From positions 1-46,467 of the forward strand of contig NZ_CAJYIU010000047.1 of NCBI RefSeq assembly GCF_913775355.1: a stretch of DNA of 46,467 nt, given 5' to 3'. Below, piece after piece: positions 16,483-24,766 of the stretch; positions within the stretch are counted from its first letter, which is position 1; each line of letters starts with the position of its first letter. The notes under the pieces were generated by a model, which saw only the letters and a program-made list of their open reading frames with translations, searched no databases and had not been told where the DNA came from. The stretch is from an uncultured Aureimonas sp. GTDB lineage: Bacteria; Pseudomonadota; Alphaproteobacteria; Rhizobiales; Rhizobiaceae. The position numbers and the translations under genes were made by a program.

Positions 16483-18378
16483 ATGCTGCCGAAGATCACC
16501 ATTTCCCGAAAGATCGTCTTCGCCTTCGCGGCGATCATGACCGTTCTTCTGGCCGCGAACGGCCTGCTCTGGTCGAGCATGACGGACGCCACGGTCGCGA
16601 ACGGGGCGCAGACCAGCAACTTCCTGGCGTCCCTGCAGGCCGAGCGCATGCGCGCCTCGCTCTACCGGCAGCAGAACGCCATCGGCAACAACCTCCTGAC
16701 GGGCGAGGAGCGCTTCCTGAAGACCTACGCGGACGCGAAGGCCGGGTTCCTCAAGGCCGCGGACGGCTTTCTCGCGCTGTCGCCGTCGAGCGAGCAGAAG
16801 GCGAAGGTCTCGGCGGCGCGCGCCGTGGTCGAGACCTGGTGGGAGAAGGCCGGCAACCGGATGATCGAGCTCGGCCGCGATCCCGCAACGCGGCCCGACG
16901 CGCTGGCGCTGCCCAAGCAGTTTCCGCTGACGCAGGCCTACGACCTCCTCGACGACGCGCTTAAGATCCAGGAGGACCTGATCGCCTCCAACACGGCGGC
17001 GGCCGAGGCCGCGAACGTCATGTCGCTGCGCACGATGGTCGGCTCGCTCGCGATCAGCGGCGCCATCGCGCTCCTCATGGGATGGCTGCTGGTGCGCACG
17101 ATCTCGCGTCCGATCGTCGGGCTGACCGGCACGATGCGCCGTCTGGCGGAAGGCGACACGTCGGTCGAAATTCCGGCGACGGCGCGCCGCGACGAGATCG
17201 GCGACATGGCCGGCGCCGTACAGGTCTTCAAGGATGCGGCTCTCGAAAAGCGCCGTCTCGAAGCGGACGCCGAGGCGAGCCGCGAGGTCCGCGCCGCCGG
17301 CATTGCCCGTCAGGCGGCGGTCGATCAGGCCAAGTCGGAGGACCTGCGCGTCTTCGTCCACCTCGTCGAGGAGAGCTTCGCGCGGCTCTCGCAGGGCGAT
17401 CTCACCGTGCGCATGTCCGCCGCCGTCGCGCCAGAGTTCGAGCCTATCCGGCGGACGTTCAACACGTCGGTGGAAGCGCTCGAGGGCGCCATCGGGACGG
17501 TCGTCGAATCCATCGGGACGATCCGCCTTGGGCTCGGCGAGATCGCCAGCGCCTCGAACGACCTCGCCCACCGCACCGAACAGCAGGCCGCCTCGCTGGA
17601 GGAGACCGTCGCCGCGCTCGCCGACGTGACCGTCGCCATCGACGGAACGGCCACCGGCGCCGGCGACGCGCAGAAGGCCGCGACCGGAACCGAGCGCGAC
17701 GCGGCGGCCGGCGGCGAGATCGTGGCCCGCGCGGTGGCCGCGATGGGCGCGATCAAGACCTCGTCCGACCAGATCGGCAAGATCATCGGCGTGATCGACG
17801 AGATCGCCTTCCAGACCAACCTCCTCGCGCTGAACGCCGGCGTCGAGGCGGCGCGCGCCGGCGAGGCGGGGCGCGGCTTCGCCGTGGTGGCGCAGGAGGT
17901 GCGCGGGCTCGCCCAGCGCTCGGCGGAGGCGGCGAAGGAGATCAAGTCGCTGATCTCGAGCTCCGCCTCGCAGGTCGCGATCGGCGTCGAGCTCGTCTCC
18001 GCCTCGGGCTCGTCGCTCGGAAAGATCGTCTCCAAGGTCGGCGACGTCAGCGCGATCGTCTCGCGTATCGCCGACAGCGCCAGCGATCAGGCCCAGCGCC
18101 TGAAGGAGGTCACCTCGGCCGCCGATCAGATGGATCACGTGACGCAGCAGAACGCGGCGATGGTCGAGGAGACGACGGCGGCAGCGCACGCCCTGACGGA
18201 GGAGACCGAGCGGCTCGCCGCCCTCACGCAGCGCTTCCAGATCCGCTCCACGGCCCCGGCCGCGTCCGCAGCAAAGCCGGGCAGGCCCCGGACCGGCGTC
18301 ACCCAGCTGCGCAGCACGGGCCGCGGCGGCGCGGCCCTGAAGACCGCCCCCGCTTCCTCCGAATGGGAGGATTTCTGA
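16483..18378 (+). CDS. methyl-accepting chemotaxis protein
   Basis: About 631 residues from ATG 16483 ([10 protein letters not shown]), which puts the first transmembrane helix at residues 9-30 as usual; an upstream GTG at 16375 keeps the frame open but adds an unlikely extension. A helical periplasmic sensor region runs to the second helix ([13 protein letters not shown]), then HAMP ([10 protein letters not shown] to DEIGDM). A long cytoplasmic signalling hairpin follows, with the CheA/CheW-contact tip [20 protein letters not shown]. The protein ends EWEDF, matching the xWxxF pentapeptide that tethers CheR/CheB in some receptors. No che genes lie in the window, so it must feed a pathway encoded elsewhere. 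The ligand is unknown. Confidence 0.93.
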   Translation: MLPKITISRKIVFAFAAIMTVLLAANGLLWSSMTDATVANGAQTSNFLASLQAERMRASLYRQQNAIGNNLLTGEERFLKTYADAKAGFLKAADGFLALSPSSEQKAKVSAARAVVETWWEKAGNRMIELGRDPATRPDALALPKQFPLTQAYDLLDDALKIQEDLIASNTAAAEAANVMSLRTMVGSLAISGAIALLMGWLLVRTISRPIVGLTGTMRRLAEGDTSVEIPATARRDEIGDMAGAVQVFKDAALEKRRLEADAEASREVRAAGIARQAAVDQAKSEDLRVFVHLVEESFARLSQGDLTVRMSAAVAPEFEPIRRTFNTSVEALEGAIGTVVESIGTIRLGLGEIASASNDLAHRTEQQAASLEETVAALADVTVAIDGTATGAGDAQKAATGTERDAAAGGEIVARAVAAMGAIKTSSDQIGKIIGVIDEIAFQTNLLALNAGVEAARAGEAGRGFAVVAQEVRGLAQRSAEAAKEIKSLISSSASQVAIGVELVSASGSSLGKIVSKVGDVSAIVSRIADSASDQAQRLKEVTSAADQMDHVTQQNAAMVEETTAAAHALTEETERLAALTQRFQIRSTAPAASAAKPGRPRTGVTQLRSTGRGGAALKTAPASSEWEDF

Positions 18379-18387
18379 CCGCTCGCG

Positions 18388-18403
18388 TCCGCCCGCGGGC
18401 GGA
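18388..18403. terminator. possible bidirectional terminator palindrome
   Basis: A perfect 16-bp palindrome (TCCGCCCGCGGGCGGA) sits between the convergent chemoreceptor and small membrane-protein genes. It can fold as a 6-bp stem with a 4-nt loop, but there is no T-tract, so support is limited to position and symmetry. Confidence 0.35.
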
Positions 18404-18441
18404 GCGCCGAGGCATCTTAAGCGGCCGTGCGCCGGCCGGGA

Positions 18442-18909
18442 TCAGATCCGTGCGGGACTGTTTCGGCGCCGCACCGCGGTGAGGCCGGCGAAGAGGGTCC
18501 CGCCGACGAGGCCCGTCGCCGTCATCGCCATCAGCCCCTCGGGCGTGCGGACGGCGGCGACGAGGGTCGGCATCGGGGTGAAGACGCCCATCACCTCGAA
18601 CGCCGTCCAGAGGGACACCGCGCCTGCCAGCGCGAAGATCGGCATCCGAGCCTGCGGCAGGGTCTGGGACACAAGCCCGGCGACCGGGAACGCGGGCAGG
18701 AAGGCCGCGGCCGTGATCGCGGCCATGACAGGTCCGAAGCGCGCCATATCCTGAGCCGTCGTGAGCGCGCGAAGTCCCGTCGGAACGGCCGCGCCGAGCT
18801 CCACCAGCCGGCCAAGGTTGATCTGCGTCTGAACGATGCTGGCCGCGACCGCCGTCGCCAGCACGGCAAGGAGAAACGCGATTGCCAAATGGGTGACCGT
18901 TCGGGTCAT
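18442..18909 (-). CDS. small four-helix membrane protein of unknown function
   Basis: 155 residues with about four hydrophobic segments: near residues 8-25, 60-80, 88-110 and 125-145. The layout resembles DUF1772/anthrone-oxygenase-like small membrane proteins, but I cannot assign it firmly. The ATG at 18909 (MTRTVTHLAIAF) places the first helix at the N-terminus. The gene is convergent with the chemoreceptor and divergent from the sugar dehydrogenase gene, so it is probably transcribed alone. No catalytic motif is evident. Confidence 0.65.
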   Translation of the reverse strand: MTRTVTHLAIAFLLAVLATAVAASIVQTQINLGRLVELGAAVPTGLRALTTAQDMARFGPVMAAITAAAFLPAFPVAGLVSQTLPQARMPIFALAGAVSLWTAFEVMGVFTPMPTLVAAVRTPEGLMAMTATGLVGGTLFAGLTAVRRRNSPARI

Positions 18910-18990
18910 CGTTCACCATTCCTTGTGCAGCGGCGCCGCCGGCCGTTCCTTGCCTATGTTGGCTGTCTAACTGGTGGCGAGGCGGCGCGA

Positions 18991-20154
18991 ATGAACCCAA
19001 ACATTGACGTGAACGCGCATGCTTCGTGCTCGTGGGGCTCGATGCTGCTGACGTGCGCCGTGCTCGTCTTCGGCGCGGCGCCGTGCGCGCGGGCCGAACC
19101 GGCGCCGCGGGTCGATCCCGGCCTCTACCGCGTCGTCACCGAGATCGAGGGGCTGGAGCGGCCTTGGTCGCTGGCGTTCCTGCCCGACGGGCGGCGCCTC
19201 GTCACGGAAGCGGTGGGGCGGCTGCGCGTGGTCAATGCGGACGGTACGCTCGACCCCGAGCCGGTGAGCGGTCTGCCGCCGATCTACACGGCCGGGCAGG
19301 GCGGCCTGATGGACGTGGCGGTCGACCCGGATTTCGCCGAGACCGCGCGAATCTTTCTGACCTTCCTGCACGGCGACGCCGAGGCCAACAACGTGAGGCT
19401 CGTCAGCGCCCGCCTTGAGGACGGCGCGCTCGAAGACCTTTGCGTCCTCTTCACCGCGACGCCGAAGGCCGGCGGCTCCAACCACGGAAGCCGCATCGCC
19501 TTCCTGCCCGACGGAACCCTCGCGCTCTCGCTCGGCGACGGGTTCGACCGGCGCGAGGACGCGCAGGACCCCGCCAACACGCTCGGCAAGATCGTGCGGC
19601 TCGGCCGCGACGGGTCGATCCCGACGGACAACCCGCTGGCCGGCCGGCCCGGCACTGCGTCCGAAATCCTGACGCTCGGGCACCGCAACGTGCAAGGGAT
19701 CGCGCTCGATCCTCTCGACGGCACGCTTCTCGTCGCCGAGCACGGGCCGCGCGGCGGGGACGAGCTGAACCGGCTGGTTCCCGGTCGCAACTACGGCTGG
19801 CCGCTCGTCTCCGGCGGCCTCGACTACAGCTTCGCGCGCGTCACGCCCTTCGCCTCGCTGCCGGGTTTCGAGGCGCCGCTTCTGGAATGGACGCCCTCGA
19901 TCGCGCCCGCCGGGCTCGCCGTCTACGAAGGAGACCTGTTCCCGCAATGGCGGGGGGCGCTCCTGGCGCCCGCGCTCGCGGAGAAAACGGTGCGCCTCCT
20001 CCACCGGCAGGGCAGTCGGGTCACCGGGCAGGAGTTGCTTCTTGCCGAACTGGGCGAGCGGATGCGCGACGTCAGGGTGGCACCGGACGGCTCGATCCAG
20101 GTTCTGACCGATGGGGAGGAGGGGCGGCTCCTGCGTCTCGTGCCGCCGTCCTGA
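18991..20154 (+). CDS. soluble PQQ-dependent aldose sugar dehydrogenase-like protein
   Basis: 387 residues. The N-terminus carries a hydrophobic signal segment (MLLTCAVLVFGAAPCARA), so the protein is probably periplasmic. The rest is a six-bladed beta-propeller of the Asd/YliI sugar dehydrogenase family, which oxidises aldoses with PQQ. Family segments include RPWSLAFLPDGRRLVTE, GQGGLMDVAVDPDF, GSNHGSRIAFLPDG with the likely catalytic His, LGHRNVQGIALDP and EHGPRGGDELNRLVPGRNYG. No PQQ biosynthesis genes are in the window. The ATG at 18991 follows GGCGGCGCGA; a start at the internal Met (MLLTC) would give a more conventional signal peptide. The gene is divergent from the small membrane-protein gene. 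Confidence 0.9.
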   Translation: MNPNIDVNAHASCSWGSMLLTCAVLVFGAAPCARAEPAPRVDPGLYRVVTEIEGLERPWSLAFLPDGRRLVTEAVGRLRVVNADGTLDPEPVSGLPPIYTAGQGGLMDVAVDPDFAETARIFLTFLHGDAEANNVRLVSARLEDGALEDLCVLFTATPKAGGSNHGSRIAFLPDGTLALSLGDGFDRREDAQDPANTLGKIVRLGRDGSIPTDNPLAGRPGTASEILTLGHRNVQGIALDPLDGTLLVAEHGPRGGDELNRLVPGRNYGWPLVSGGLDYSFARVTPFASLPGFEAPLLEWTPSIAPAGLAVYEGDLFPQWRGALLAPALAEKTVRLLHRQGSRVTGQELLLAELGERMRDVRVAPDGSIQVLTDGEEGRLLRLVPPS

Positions 20155-20498
20155 CGGCGCGCGCGAGCCGGGGCGGTCCCGCCGGCCTCGGGCGGGCTCC
20201 GTCGCCGCGCCGATGCGCCGGTATCGAACGGCTCGGAGGCGACCGGTCGTCCGCGCCATCCGGCTCGACGGCAACGGCCATTCGATCGCTGGACCCGGCG
20301 GCCGGGCAGGGATCCCCGTATTCCGCAGGACACGGTCGGATCACGCTCCTTGTGGACTTTTCGGGCGAGCGCCCATTTGCCGGAAGAGCCGTGCGGCGTT
20401 CTCGCGATCATGTCGCGCGACAATCGGATGGGCCGGTGCGGCGAACGGACCGCACGGGCGGCGGACGGTCCAGCCGACGAGGTCATGGGGGGACGGGA
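20155..20498. other. intergenic stretch with no gene seen
   Basis: This 344-base gap lies between the sugar dehydrogenase gene and the small ORF before corA. Open frames here are GC artefacts with Arg/Gly/Ala-rich translations. It presumably carries the corA promoter, but no convincing promoter boxes, repeats or structured RNA were seen. Confidence 0.4.
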
Positions 20499-20633
20499 AT
20501 GACGAGCCGAACCATGCTGGAGGAAGCGCCCTTCGATCCCGCCGGGGGCATGCGGTGCGACGGGCTCATGACCCCGATGTCCGGCCGCCGGGATACGGTG
20601 GTCGCCCTTCCGCGCGTGGCCTCCCAATGCTGA
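20499..20633 (+). CDS. possible 44-residue leader ORF upstream of corA
   Basis: An ATG at 20499, preceded by a purine-rich GGGGGGACGGGA ribosome-binding stretch, opens a 44-codon frame. Its TGA (20631-20633) lies just past the corA ATG (20627), overlapping it by 7 nt. The peptide is not recognisable. Its position and better ribosome-binding site than corA suggest that corA translation could be coupled to it, as with leader ORFs ahead of Mg2+-transporter genes in enterobacteria. That comparison is by analogy only; the ORF could be chance. Confidence 0.4.
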   Translation: MTSRTMLEEAPFDPAGGMRCDGLMTPMSGRRDTVVALPRVASQC

Positions 20634-21604
20634 CGCTTCACACCGTCGACGGCGGCCGGCTGAAGCCGTCGGGCAGCGACTGCTCGAAGATGCCGGACGG
20701 GCTCGTCTGGATCGATCTCCACGACCCGACGCGCGAGGAGGAGCGCGCCGTCGAGCGGATGCTGGGTATCGAGGTGCCGACGAAGGACGAGATGGCCGAG
20801 ATCGAGGAGTCCTCGCGTCTCTACGAGGAGGACGGGGCGCTGGTCATGACGGCCGTCCTCGTCCAGGCGGCGGGGCAGACCCAGCCCTCGCGCGCGCAGG
20901 TGACGTTCGTCCTGACCCGGCGCTGCCTCGTCACGGTCCGCTACGCCGACCTGATGCCGTTCCGCGCCTTCGATGCCAAGGCGGCCAAGTCGACGGATGC
21001 CGACCTGTCGTCCGAAACGGTGTTCGGCTCGCTTCTGGAAAGCGTCCTCGAGCGCGTCGCCGATCTTCTGGAAGCGACCGAGGCCGAGATCGGCGAGGTG
21101 TCCACCGCGATCTTCTACGGCGACGAGGACGTGCGCAAGGCCGAGGAACGCTCGATGGTCCTGCGCCAGCTCCTGATCCGGCTCGGCCGCAAGAACCGCA
21201 TGCTGGCGATCATCCGCGAAAGCCTTCTCAGCCTGAACCGCCTCGTCCTCTTCGCTCGGCCGGGCGCACCCTGGATCAAGGACGCCGCGCTGCAGCGCCT
21301 CGAATCGGTCGAGCGCGACATCCGCTCGCTCTCGGAATACGAAGCGCGCACGGAGGCCGAGATCGCCTACCTCCAGGACGCGACGCTCGGCCTCATCAAC
21401 ATCGAGCAGAACACGATCATCAAGGTCTTCTCGATCGCCGCAGTCCTGTTCCTGCCGCCGACGCTGGTGGGCACGATCTACGGCATGAACTTCGAGCACA
21501 TGCCCGAGCTGTCCTGGCGCGTCGGTTATCCGATGGCGCTCGGCATGATGATCGTCTCCGCCGCCGTCCCCTACTGGTGGTTCCGGCGCAAGGGCTGGCT
21601 CTAG
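20627..21604 (+). CDS. corA: CorA-family magnesium/cobalt channel
   Basis: A 325-residue divalent-cation channel of the inner membrane. A large cytoplasmic alpha/beta domain and long stalk helix (about residues 1-260) precede two C-terminal transmembrane helices. TM1 ends in the selectivity motif YGMNF, followed by the periplasmic loop EHMPEL, and TM2 ends with the basic RRKGWL tail; this is the classic CorA pattern. The ATG at 20627 gives a normal length, but its own ribosome-binding site is weak, in line with possible coupling to the small ORF overlapping its start. It stops with TAG. It is convergent with the downstream tetR gene. Confidence 0.95.
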   Translation: MLTLHTVDGGRLKPSGSDCSKMPDGLVWIDLHDPTREEERAVERMLGIEVPTKDEMAEIEESSRLYEEDGALVMTAVLVQAAGQTQPSRAQVTFVLTRRCLVTVRYADLMPFRAFDAKAAKSTDADLSSETVFGSLLESVLERVADLLEATEAEIGEVSTAIFYGDEDVRKAEERSMVLRQLLIRLGRKNRMLAIIRESLLSLNRLVLFARPGAPWIKDAALQRLESVERDIRSLSEYEARTEAEIAYLQDATLGLINIEQNTIIKVFSIAAVLFLPPTLVGTIYGMNFEHMPELSWRVGYPMALGMMIVSAAVPYWWFRRKGWL

Positions 21605-21707
21605 CCTTCCGTCGGCGACCCTCCGGTCGCCTGCCGCCCTTCGCGCCGGGCGATCGACCCGCGGCACCTGAAGCCGGCGCGGATCCGCCCGGCTCTCCCC
21701 GACGCCG

Positions 21708-22271
21708 TCAGGCGGGCAGCAGCCCGGCGTCCCGATACCCCTCGATCAGGGTGTCGAACACGCCGACGTCGGCCTGGCTGCGGGCCATGAGCTGGGCGCC
21801 GGCGACGGCCGCGAAGATCGCGCGGGCGCGGCGCTCGCAGGCACCAGTCTCCATGTCGGTCGCGGCCGACAGGACCCTCGTCAGCCAGGCCACGTTGATC
21901 TCGGCAAAGCGGGAAATCTCCTGCCTCACCGGGTCCGGCAGGTCGTCGTGCTCGGCCGACATGAAGCTGCACAGGCAGATGCGGTTGCCGTTCTCGAGCG
22001 ACCGGCGAAACGTGTCCGGATACGCCCTCAAGGCCTGCGAAGCGCCGGGCCCGCCGTTCCAGATGCCGTCGAGGACGGCCTGCGAATCCTCCCAGTAGCG
22101 CTTGGCCACCGCCGCGCCGAGATCGACCTTGGTCGGGAAGTGGTAGTGGATGCTCGCGCTCTTGATGCCGACCTCGGCCGCGAGTTCGCGGAAGTTCAGC
22201 CCGGTGTAACCGTGCGCCTGCGCCGCGCGCCGTGCGGCGGTCATGATGTCTTCCCGGACGTTCGAACCCAT
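21708..22271 (-). CDS. TetR/AcrR-family transcriptional regulator
   Basis: 187 residues. The N-terminal HTH (about residues 5-55: REDIMTAARRAAQAHGYTGL, FRELAAEVGIKSASIHYHFP) is a clear TetR DNA-binding domain. The C-terminal ligand domain contains RICLCSFMSAEHDDLP, common in AcrR-like regulators. It is divergent from the amidase gene. The 105-base gap between them has two copies of a palindrome, so it very likely represses both itself and the amidase-SDR unit until a ligand, perhaps the amide substrate, is bound. The ligand is unknown. Confidence 0.93.
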   Translation of the reverse strand: MGSNVREDIMTAARRAAQAHGYTGLNFRELAAEVGIKSASIHYHFPTKVDLGAAVAKRYWEDSQAVLDGIWNGGPGASQALRAYPDTFRRSLENGNRICLCSFMSAEHDDLPDPVRQEISRFAEINVAWLTRVLSAATDMETGACERRARAIFAAVAGAQLMARSQADVGVFDTLIEGYRDAGLLPA

Positions 22272-22294
22272 CGTCGGCCTCTGCAAAATTTTTT

Positions 22295-22308
22295 CTACCA
22301 AGTGATAG
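22295..22308. promoter_or_regulatory. probable TetR operator, copy 1
   Basis: CTACCAAGTGATAG, an inverted repeat with 6-bp arms and a 2-nt spacer carrying one mismatch. It is followed by ATAG, so the longer string CTAYCAAGTGATAGATAG is shared with copy 2. It lies 24 bases upstream of the tetR start in AT-rich sequence that stands out from its surroundings. Confidence 0.75.
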
Positions 22309-22348
22309 ATAGACGTTGATGCGCGGTTTGTGAAGCCATAGGTTTTGC

Positions 22349-22362
22349 CTATCAAGTGATAG
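22349..22362. promoter_or_regulatory. probable TetR operator, copy 2
   Basis: CTATCAAGTGATAG, a perfect inverted repeat (CTATCA-AG-TGATAG) followed by ATAG. It repeats copy 1 in direct orientation 54 bases away, about five helical turns. It ends 14 bases before the amidase ATG, where bound repressor would block initiation. Confidence 0.8.
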
Positions 22363-22376
22363 ATAGGATTCTCTAA

Positions 22377-23783
22377 ATGACCCATTCGCTCACCCGCCTC
22401 GACGCGTCCGGTCTGGCCGAACTGATCCGCTCGAAGGAGGTCTCGCCCGTCGAGGTCGTCCGGGCGCATCTCGATCGCATCGAAGCCGTCGACCCCAAGG
22501 TCAATGCCATCGTCACCGTCGCCGAAAGCGCGCTTGACGCGGCGAGGGCCGCTGAGGCCGCCGTCATGGCAGGCGAGGACCTCGGCCCGCTTCACGGCGT
22601 CCCCTTCACGGTAAAGGACTCGATCGACACGGCCGGTGTCGCGACGCAGCGCGGCTCGCCGATCTTCCGGGGGCGCACGCCCGACCGCGACGCCACCAGC
22701 GTCGCGCGCATGAAGGCGGCCGGCGGCGTGCTTCTGGCGAAGACCAACCTGCCGGAGTTCTCCTACTGGATCGAAAGCCACAATCTCCTGTCCGGCCGCT
22801 CGAACAACCCCTGGAACCTGACCCGCACGCCGGGCGGCTCCAGCGGCGGCGAGTCGGCGGCGATCGCGGCCGGCATGTCCCCGCTCGGCCTCGGCACCGA
22901 TCTCGCCATCTCCGTGCGCGGACCGGCTGCCCAGACCGGCATCACCTCGATGAAGGCGACCCACGGCCGCGTGCCGATGACCGGCATCTGGCCGCGCGCG
23001 CCGCGCCGCTTCTGGCATGTCGGGCCGATGGCCCGCTCGGTGCGGGACGTGGCGCTCGCCTTCTCGCAGCTTGCCGGCCCCGACGGCCAGGACGCCTTCT
23101 CGACCATCGCGGGCGGCTTCGATGCAGGGCTTGGCGCGCGGCCGGACCGACCGCTGCGCGTCGGCTGGATGGTCGGCCCCGGCTTCGGGCCCGTCGACCC
23201 GGAGGTCGCGGCGACCGTGAAGGCGGCTGCCGAAGCGCTCGGGGGGCTCGGCGTCCATGTCGAGCCTGTCGGCATTCCGGCGCTGGAGCGCGACTTCGCA
23301 CTCGACGTCTTCAACCGGCTGCACGTCATGGAGATGAAGCCCGCCTTCGCGCGAGCGACGCGCGGCCACGAGGGCGAGATGTACAAGATGGCGAAGACGA
23401 TGTTGTCCCTGCCCGACACGTCGATGGCCGACTTCATCGACGCCGAAGAGGCGGCCGAGCGGCTGCGCGACGGCTATGCCGACTACTTCACGCGCTTCGA
23501 CGCCCTGATCACGCATGTCCTGCCGATCCCCGCCCACAAGCACGGGGTCGACCGGTTCACGATCGACGGCCAGGAGGTCGACGCGACCTATCTCCAGGGC
23601 GCGACCGTGCCGCTCAACGTCACCGGACTGCCCGGGCTCGCCATGCGGTTCGGGACGAGCCGGGAGGGCCTGCCGATCAACGTGCAGGTCGTCGGCGCCT
23701 GGCAGGCGGAATCGACCATCCTGCACGTCGCCTCGCTGCTCGAAAGCGTGAGCCCGGTCCGGGGTCTCTTTCCCGACCTCTGA
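22377..23783 (+). CDS. amidase (amidase-signature family)
   Basis: A 468-residue amidase-signature hydrolase that cleaves carboxamides to acid and ammonia or amine. The Ser-cisSer-Lys triad is visible: Lys in FTVKDSIDT, cis-Ser in PGGSSGGESAA, and the nucleophile Ser in GTDLAISVRGPA, where the usual GTDTGGSIR is altered but the Ser-x-Arg remains. The length is typical. The ATG at 22377 follows a GATAGGA ribosome-binding sequence that overlaps the operator. It is the first gene of a unit with the downstream SDR gene (about 115-nt gap) under apparent control of the divergent TetR. The substrate is not predictable. Confidence 0.92.
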   Translation: MTHSLTRLDASGLAELIRSKEVSPVEVVRAHLDRIEAVDPKVNAIVTVAESALDAARAAEAAVMAGEDLGPLHGVPFTVKDSIDTAGVATQRGSPIFRGRTPDRDATSVARMKAAGGVLLAKTNLPEFSYWIESHNLLSGRSNNPWNLTRTPGGSSGGESAAIAAGMSPLGLGTDLAISVRGPAAQTGITSMKATHGRVPMTGIWPRAPRRFWHVGPMARSVRDVALAFSQLAGPDGQDAFSTIAGGFDAGLGARPDRPLRVGWMVGPGFGPVDPEVAATVKAAAEALGGLGVHVEPVGIPALERDFALDVFNRLHVMEMKPAFARATRGHEGEMYKMAKTMLSLPDTSMADFIDAEEAAERLRDGYADYFTRFDALITHVLPIPAHKHGVDRFTIDGQEVDATYLQGATVPLNVTGLPGLAMRFGTSREGLPINVQVVGAWQAESTILHVASLLESVSPVRGLFPDL

Positions 23784-23897
23784 GCCGCAGGACGGGGCAG
23801 CGGCCGGATGAGCCTGCCCCTCTCCGCATGGCAGTTGAACCGGATCGACGCCCTGGCGCGTTCCAGGGCCGATCGAAGGCTGAAAAGGAACCAGACG

Positions 23898-24611
23898 ATG
23901 AAGGAACTCAACGGACGCCGCGTGCTGGTGGTCGGCGGAAGCTCGGGCATCGGGCTCGCCATCGCCCGGCAGGCCGATCGGGTCGGGGCGGCGGTGACGA
24001 TCGCGTCCCGCTCTCAGGCCAAGCTCGACGAGGCGCGCGCCGCCTTGGGACCCGATGCCGAGGCCTCGGTTCTCGACACGGGTGACATGGACGCGATCGA
24101 GGCCTTCTTCGCTGCGCGCGACACCTTCGATCATGTCGTCGTGTCGGCCGCACAGACCGCGACTGGCCCGGTGCGCAAGTTGCCGCTCGAGGACGCGCGC
24201 AAGGCGATGGAGAGCAAGTTCTGGGGTGCCTACCGGATCGCCCGCGCTGCCAGGATCAATGATCGGGGCTCGTTGACCTTCATCACCGGCTATCTCGCCG
24301 ATCGCCCGTCGGCGGCATCGGTCACGCAAGGGGCGATCAACGCCGCGCTCGACGGCCTGGCACGCGGTCTGGCGCTGGAACTCTCCCCGATCCGCGTCAA
24401 CACGGTCTCGCCCGGCACGATCGACACGCCGCTGTGGTCGAAGCTGTCGGACGAGGCGAGGCAGGCGATGTTCGAGCGTGCGGCGGCGAACCTGCCTGCC
24501 AGGACCGTCGGCCAACCCGACGACATCGCCAACGCCGTCCTGTTCCTGATGACGACGCCGTTCGCCACGGGCTCGACCGTGCGGGTAGACGGCGGCGGCG
24601 TCATCGCCTGA
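23898..24611 (+). CDS. SDR-family oxidoreductase lacking the YxxxK motif
   Basis: 237 residues from ATG 23898, which has an excellent AAGGAA ribosome-binding site. The Rossmann fold is clear: VLVVGGSSGIGLAIA nucleotide-binding loop, TIASRS, NTVSPGTIDTP and the C-terminal VRVDGGGVIA. The catalytic YxxxK is missing: where YSASK is expected before AALDGLARGLALEL, the sequence reads QGAIN. Enzymes of this SDR subgroup may be catalytically altered or bind rather than reduce. It follows the amidase gene on the same strand and is probably co-regulated. Family membership is secure; the reaction is not. Confidence 0.88.
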   Translation: MKELNGRRVLVVGGSSGIGLAIARQADRVGAAVTIASRSQAKLDEARAALGPDAEASVLDTGDMDAIEAFFAARDTFDHVVVSAAQTATGPVRKLPLEDARKAMESKFWGAYRIARAARINDRGSLTFITGYLADRPSAASVTQGAINAALDGLARGLALELSPIRVNTVSPGTIDTPLWSKLSDEARQAMFERAAANLPARTVGQPDDIANAVLFLMTTPFATGSTVRVDGGGVIA

Positions 24612-24766
24612 GGCATCCCGCCCGGCCGGCCGTTGCGTTGCGCAGATCGGCCGGCGGGGTTCGCCGCCCCGGCGCGAGGATGCAGAGACGGCGCCGGAGC
24701 GTTCCCCGACGGTTTCCTGTAGCTTCCCTGAGCGAAGGCGCTTGGCGCCGTCTGGAGGCAACATCC

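Noticed and set aside
13048-18189. A 1713-codon open frame on the minus strand opposite the exporter and chemoreceptor
   Set aside because: Its translation is Arg/Gly/Asp/Glu-rich with no domain, and it is in antisense register to two clear genes; long antisense frames are common at this GC content.
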